From the NCBI RefSeq assembly GCF_001444405.1, contig NZ_CP013187.1, positions 1,674,001 through 1,738,000 of the forward strand: a stretch of DNA of 64,000 nt, written 5' to 3'. Of the stretch, positions 59,936 through 64,000 are shown in pieces. Every line of letters begins with the position of its first letter. Positions within the stretch are counted from its first letter, which is position 1. Both the position numbers and the translations under genes were made by a program. Source of the stretch: Pseudoalteromonas phenolica (GTDB lineage Bacteria > Pseudomonadota > Gammaproteobacteria > Enterobacterales > Alteromonadaceae). Below the pieces are notes generated by a model, which did no database searches, had not been told where the DNA came from, and worked only from the letters and a program-made list of their open reading frames with translations.

Positions 59936-62602
59936 ATGCGTAAATTGATCCTTGTTCTTACGCTAATTTTAATGAGTCTTGTGTGTGCAAAGTCACACGC
60001 AAAGACTTTTCATTATCATCATAATTTGCAAGAGACTAATCTGCACGATTTAGCTTTACTCTTACAGTCAAAAGAGAACGTGACATTCCCTGAAAGTTAC
60101 CAGTCGGTAAACCAATGGCAGCAAAACTTAGAAATACTTGATAAACGCGCACTATTTGGTGGCAAATACTGGCTTGTAACAGAGCTTGTAAACCATACAG
60201 ATGAAACAGAATTTGTTCTTTACCCTTACAATACAGTTGTTTCAAGAATAGAAAGCAAGCTTTTTAGTGAAAATGGAACAATACAAACGGTTTTGACCGG
60301 GGGGGAAGTGAGTAATGAATTCGCTTTTCACTATGGTAATACAATTCATTTAAAACCTAATGAAAAGTATTTCTTAGTAACATCATTTGAAAGTGATTTC
60401 TTTTACACGCCTATCAAATTTGTGATTAAGCCTAAAAAGGATTTTGAAAAACTCGTTGTATCTGAAAACATCATTATGATTTTATGTTTTGGTGTCGGTT
60501 TAGTACTTGGGTTATATAACCTACTTATCTATTTTGGCTCAAAAGATAAAACACACTTGTATTACGCATTTTTTGCAGTTTGCTGGGTATTTGCATGGAG
60601 CCATTTCTTCCATATCTCAGACCAATTATTTGGTTATTATTCGCCAAACTTGCATTGGCTGGGTTTTGCATTAACACCGTTAACGAACATCCTGTTTTAT
60701 ATTAATTTACTGAAACTTAAAGAAACGCACCCCAGAATAACGAGTGGCTCTCTCGTGTTGGGCGTGGTCGCAGCTTGTGGCGTGCCAATGGCAATGTTGT
60801 TTCCGAGTTTTGGGTTTCTTTGGGCTACAATTGTAACGGGCTGCGCACTTTGTCTTGGATTATATGTTGGTTTTCTTCGAATAAGTGAAGGGTTTAAACC
60901 AGCAAGATATTTTGTACTGGCCTATATCGCTATGGCGATACCCAACATGATTGGCAACCTCACTAATCTCGGTGTGTTGCCTCCGTCTAGTTTAAACTTA
61001 TATCTCCTTGGTTTAATTGGCACAGCGATGGACGCCTTATTATTGGCATTTGCCGTGGCTGATAAGTTTAGGCTAACAAATTTAGAAAACATTGAGCTGA
61101 ATAAAAACCTTGAACAAAAAGTACAACAAAGAACACAAGAGCTCGAAGATCTAGCATCAGAGTTACGGGATGCGAGTGAAGCTAAAAGTCGTTTTTTGGC
61201 AAATATGAGTCATGAAATTCGCACTCCTATGACCTCTATAATTGGTTATGCTGATGGAATGCTTCTTGGTGATATTAAACCCTCAGAAAAAGGTCATGCT
61301 ATTAATGTCATTCTTCAAAATGCCAGGCATGTACAAAACTTGATAAATGACATACTGGATATGTCTAAGATTGAAGCTAACAGGTTGGAGGTTGAATTAA
61401 TTGAAGCAGACATGTTCCGATGTATCGCGGAGATTGAATCTCTTTTAGGCAAACAAATAAGAGATAAAGGGTTAGAGTTTGAATTGAATTACCTCTTTCC
61501 ATTACCAAATTTAATTGTTATTGATCCGACGCGTTTTAGACAAATTTTGTTGAATTTAACTTCAAATGCACTCAAATTTACAAGTGTTGGTAAGATTTGT
61601 ATTGATGTGTCATGTTGTGAAGAGAAACTTAGGATCTCTGTCAGAGATACAGGTATTGGCATGACTAAAGATGAAATAAATTCTTTATTTACTGCTTTTC
61701 ATCAAGCTGATACATCGACAACACGCCGTTATGGCGGCACAGGACTAGGTTTAAATATCTCAAAGAATTTAGCAAAAAAACTGGATGGAGATATTACTGT
61801 AGAAAGTCATGTTGGCTCTGGGACGACATTTACTCTTGAACTTGGTTTATATACTACTAAGGATAGCCAATGGATAAGCAACCTTGATGAGTTACCACAA
61901 TCGAAACTAGATTTGAGTTCTATTGATACTTCTGAATCTCTAAAGGGAAAAGTGTTATTAGCAGAAGACCATCCTGATAATAGAAAACTAATTACAATCA
62001 TACTTGAAGGAATGGGACTTCAAGTTATTGCAGCAGAAAACGGACAAGAAGCGGTTCAAGCTGTGTTAGACCATGAATTTGATTTAATTTTACTCGATAT
62101 TCAGATGCCAATAATGGATGGTGAGGAGGCATTTAAGTTTATTCAAGCAACGGGAGTGAGCTCTCCTGTGTTGGCATTAACAGCAAATACTATGACCCAT
62201 GAAGTTGAGCGGTATTTAAAAATGGGCTTTACTGACCATTTGTCGAAACCTATCGACAGAACAAAGTTCCATAAGAAAATTAGTCATTATCTCAATTTAG
62301 AGGTAGAAGAATTAAACCTTCCAATAGGTGAATTTGAAGCACTACAAAATAACTATCTTCAAGGATTGGATGAGCAAAAGCATCTCTTACATTCTAGTTA
62401 TCAAAACAGTGATTTTGTGGCGTTGAAAAGACATGTTCACGCAATTAAAGGAACTGCGGGCATGTTTGAGTGTCATGAAATTCATAATTATGCGACACAA
62501 CTTGATGAGCTTTTAAAAAGTGGAAGTATAGAGGGCGTTGATGTATTACTAGACCTTTTAATTAGCGCCATGACAGATGCCTCTAAAACTATTTTCAGCT
62601 AG
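59936..62602 (+). CDS. 7TMR-DISM hybrid histidine kinase with REC and HPt domains
   Basis: About 889 residues from the ATG at 59936; a TTG four codons earlier is unlikely. After a signal peptide, an extracellular 7TMR-DISMED2-like domain (about 25-170) and seven membrane helices (about 180-380) follow. Then come a coiled coil, HisKA with His426 (ANMSHEIRTP), HATPase with N-box Asn544 (LTSNALKF) and DTGIGMT, a receiver with Asp721 (LILLDIQMP) and a C-terminal HPt with phosphohistidine 835 (HVHAIKGTAG). This is a self-contained phosphorelay that would pass to another response regulator. It lies behind a TonB receptor, suggesting sensing of a related compound. Confidence 0.9.
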   Translation: MRKLILVLTLILMSLVCAKSHAKTFHYHHNLQETNLHDLALLLQSKENVTFPESYQSVNQWQQNLEILDKRALFGGKYWLVTELVNHTDETEFVLYPYNTVVSRIESKLFSENGTIQTVLTGGEVSNEFAFHYGNTIHLKPNEKYFLVTSFESDFFYTPIKFVIKPKKDFEKLVVSENIIMILCFGVGLVLGLYNLLIYFGSKDKTHLYYAFFAVCWVFAWSHFFHISDQLFGYYSPNLHWLGFALTPLTNILFYINLLKLKETHPRITSGSLVLGVVAACGVPMAMLFPSFGFLWATIVTGCALCLGLYVGFLRISEGFKPARYFVLAYIAMAIPNMIGNLTNLGVLPPSSLNLYLLGLIGTAMDALLLAFAVADKFRLTNLENIELNKNLEQKVQQRTQELEDLASELRDASEAKSRFLANMSHEIRTPMTSIIGYADGMLLGDIKPSEKGHAINVILQNARHVQNLINDILDMSKIEANRLEVELIEADMFRCIAEIESLLGKQIRDKGLEFELNYLFPLPNLIVIDPTRFRQILLNLTSNALKFTSVGKICIDVSCCEEKLRISVRDTGIGMTKDEINSLFTAFHQADTSTTRRYGGTGLGLNISKNLAKKLDGDITVESHVGSGTTFTLELGLYTTKDSQWISNLDELPQSKLDLSSIDTSESLKGKVLLAEDHPDNRKLITIILEGMGLQVIAAENGQEAVQAVLDHEFDLILLDIQMPIMDGEEAFKFIQATGVSSPVLALTANTMTHEVERYLKMGFTDHLSKPIDRTKFHKKISHYLNLEVEELNLPIGEFEALQNNYLQGLDEQKHLLHSSYQNSDFVALKRHVHAIKGTAGMFECHEIHNYATQLDELLKSGSIEGVDVLLDLLISAMTDASKTIFS

Positions 62603-62743
62603 ATCCTAACAGGGTTATTCAGGTTTTTACTTCTCATAAGAGTTACTGCCTTCTTAGTATTCAAGCCACATACAAAAAATAAGACTTTACATCTTTATAG
62701 CTCTTGGTGGTATATTGTATGCAAAAATAGTTAAGGAGCTAAT

Positions 62744-64000
62744 GTGTATTCTAATAACACGTCAGGATTTGGGAAAAGTTTTTATGTCGCCAATCTCATG
62801 GAAATCTTTGAGAGGTTAGCATGGTATGGTTTTTTTGCAGTGTCATCTATATACATGACAACACCAAAAACTCAAGGTGGTGTGGGGTTCTCTGATATTG
62901 AGAGAGGGGCAATTCAAGGGATCATTCCTTTCTTTTTGTATTTGTTACCTGTTTTAACTGGTGCTCTAGGTGATCGGGTTGGTTACAGAAAGATGTTTAT
63001 CACCTCTTTTGCCATTATGGCGCCGAGTTATTTTCTACTAGGCCAAGTTAAAGAATTCTGGCCATTTTTTATTGTACTCAGTTTTGTTGCTTTAGGTGCT
63101 TCATGTTTTAAGCCAGTTGTTGTTGGTACTATCGCCCATAGCACGAATGACAGTAACAGAGGTCTTGGGTTTGGTATTTTTTATACCATGGTAAACATTG
63201 GCGGCTTTTTAGGGCCTTTAATGGCTGGGGCTATGCGAGCAATTAGCTGGGATGCTGTTTTTATGATGTCCGCTGCCTGGGTATTGCTAAACTTTGTACC
63301 TGTTTTGTTTTTCTACAAAGATCCTCCTTCATTACAGAAAATAAAAGGTAAAAGTTTGAAAGAAACGATAAATGAGGCTCAAAGTGTATTAGGAAATGGT
63401 CGTTTAGCTTTAATCTTATTTGTTTCCATTGTATTACTCATGTGTGCTGGTGTTGAGTGGTTAACCTATCCGCAAGCGTTTGTGGCAATTGCACTATGGC
63501 TCATACTGAATCTAGTTTGGAACTTTTTTTCAAAAGAAAATGCAACTAGCTGGTGGCAAGAGAAAGTAAAGGTTAGCAATCCAAAATTCGCGATTTATCT
63601 TGCTATATTAACGGGTTTTTGGACTGTCTATAACCAACTTTTTTACACTGTCCCTCTGTTTATTCGGGACTTTGTTGATACCAAAGACTTAGTTCAGTTC
63701 TTATCATTATTCGGGCAGGGGGCTGTCGATTTCTTTGCCTTTGTAGATGAAGAAAAAATTTCTGCAGCTATAGTGGCTTTGTTTAATGATATAAAGTTGA
63801 ACAACGCTATTGAATTTGAAACTTTGAGGCTGGAGTGGGTGCATTTAAAAGTGAATGTGCCAACTAACGAGTTAGCGAACTTGGTAACCGAGTTACGTTT
63901 AATTGCAAACAACACAGACGAACTAAATAGTACACAAGTACAAAACTATACAGCTAACCTCTTGGCATATCGACAGGTTAATCCTGAGTATCTAATTAAC
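62744..64000 (+). CDS. POT/MFS-type transporter, truncated at window end
   Basis: 419 residues before the edge, start GTG with AAGGAG five bases upstream; a nearby ATG at 62742 leads to a stop within 26 codons. The POT family marker is clear at the N-terminus: NLMEIFERLAWYGFFAV (ExxER...YG). MFS motif A appears as GALGDRVGYRKM, and TM7 as LTGFWTVYNQLF. From about residue 310 there is a ~110-residue non-membrane segment (DFFAFVDEEKISAAIVALF ... NYTANLLAYRQVNPEYLI), an insertion not expected in a typical POT protein. The family imports di- and tripeptides with protons; the substrate here is uncertain. Confidence 0.8.
   Translation, partial: MYSNNTSGFGKSFYVANLMEIFERLAWYGFFAVSSIYMTTPKTQGGVGFSDIERGAIQGIIPFFLYLLPVLTGALGDRVGYRKMFITSFAIMAPSYFLLGQVKEFWPFFIVLSFVALGASCFKPVVVGTIAHSTNDSNRGLGFGIFYTMVNIGGFLGPLMAGAMRAISWDAVFMMSAAWVLLNFVPVLFFYKDPPSLQKIKGKSLKETINEAQSVLGNGRLALILFVSIVLLMCAGVEWLTYPQAFVAIALWLILNLVWNFFSKENATSWWQEKVKVSNPKFAIYLAILTGFWTVYNQLFYTVPLFIRDFVDTKDLVQFLSLFGQGAVDFFAFVDEEKISAAIVALFNDIKLNNAIEFETLRLEWVHLKVNVPTNELANLVTELRLIANNTDELNSTQVQNYTANLLAYRQVNPEYLIN

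Noticed and set aside
1..64000. CRISPR arrays, tRNA, rRNA, insertion sequences or prophage
   Set aside because: No regularly spaced repeats, cloverleaf or rRNA sequence, transposase or phage structural genes were seen anywhere in the window.

Overview
The window looks like a chromosomal segment of a marine gammaproteobacterium of the order Alteromonadales, most likely Pseudoalteromonas or a close relative. The reasons are low G+C, a monomeric isocitrate dehydrogenase, NhaD, a DUF4826-type protein, many TonB-dependent receptors and S9/DUF885 peptidases, and gene order resembling two E. coli neighbourhoods (rluE-mnmA-hflD-purB-roxA next to icd, and cspD-clpS-clpA-infA-aat-trxB). No insertion sequence, prophage, CRISPR array, tRNA or rRNA was seen. 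The first gene (htpX) and the last (a POT-like transporter) are cut by the window edges.

Layout. 1-10.7 kb is accessory: htpX, an exported serine hydrolase with a divergent ToxR/CadC-like membrane regulator, a lipoprotein, a decayed DUF4136 gene, a TonB receptor/thioredoxin-like pair divergent from an S9 peptidase, and an intact DUF4136 lipoprotein. 10.7-15.3 kb is a three-gene SMC-type operon best read as mksF-mksE-mksB. 15.4-20.3 kb has nhaD, a lysine riboswitch with lysC, a small membrane protein and an NSS transporter. 20.3-24.1 kb has a gene-poor stretch, a secreted two-domain protein and a SulP transporter. 24.2-27.3 kb is lolC-lolD-lolE.

27.4-43.6 kb is mostly housekeeping: DUF4826, GNAT, roxA, purB, hflD, mnmA, rluE, icd, then the N-degron set (cspD, clpS, clpA, infA, bpt, aat), trxB and pssA. 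43.7-48.6 kb is a signalling locus: a periplasmic binding protein followed by a transmembrane hybrid histidine kinase that carries a complete LOV photosensor domain. 48.7-52.7 kb has a Nif3-like protein, cmoM, a DUF885 lipoprotein and soxR. 52.7-55.8 kb is a sigma54 activator followed by a sigma54-type promoter and ccoG, with a repeated palindrome (TCGYGA-TATW-TCRCGA) before, inside and after the activator gene. 55.9-64 kb has a small binding protein, an alpha/beta-hydrolase-like protein, a TonB receptor next to a 7TMR-DISM hybrid kinase, and the truncated transporter.

The most interesting items are: the LOV hybrid kinase with periplasmic sensor and paired binding protein; the self-contained sigma54 activator/palindrome/ccoG circuit; the TonB receptor with a CxxC in its plug, coupled to a CxxC redoxin; the three 11-bp-spaced direct repeats upstream of the ToxR-like regulator; and the decayed DUF4136 copy that, with the intact copy, brackets the receptor/peptidase segment. 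All functional statements rest on motif recognition by eye; no database search was run.
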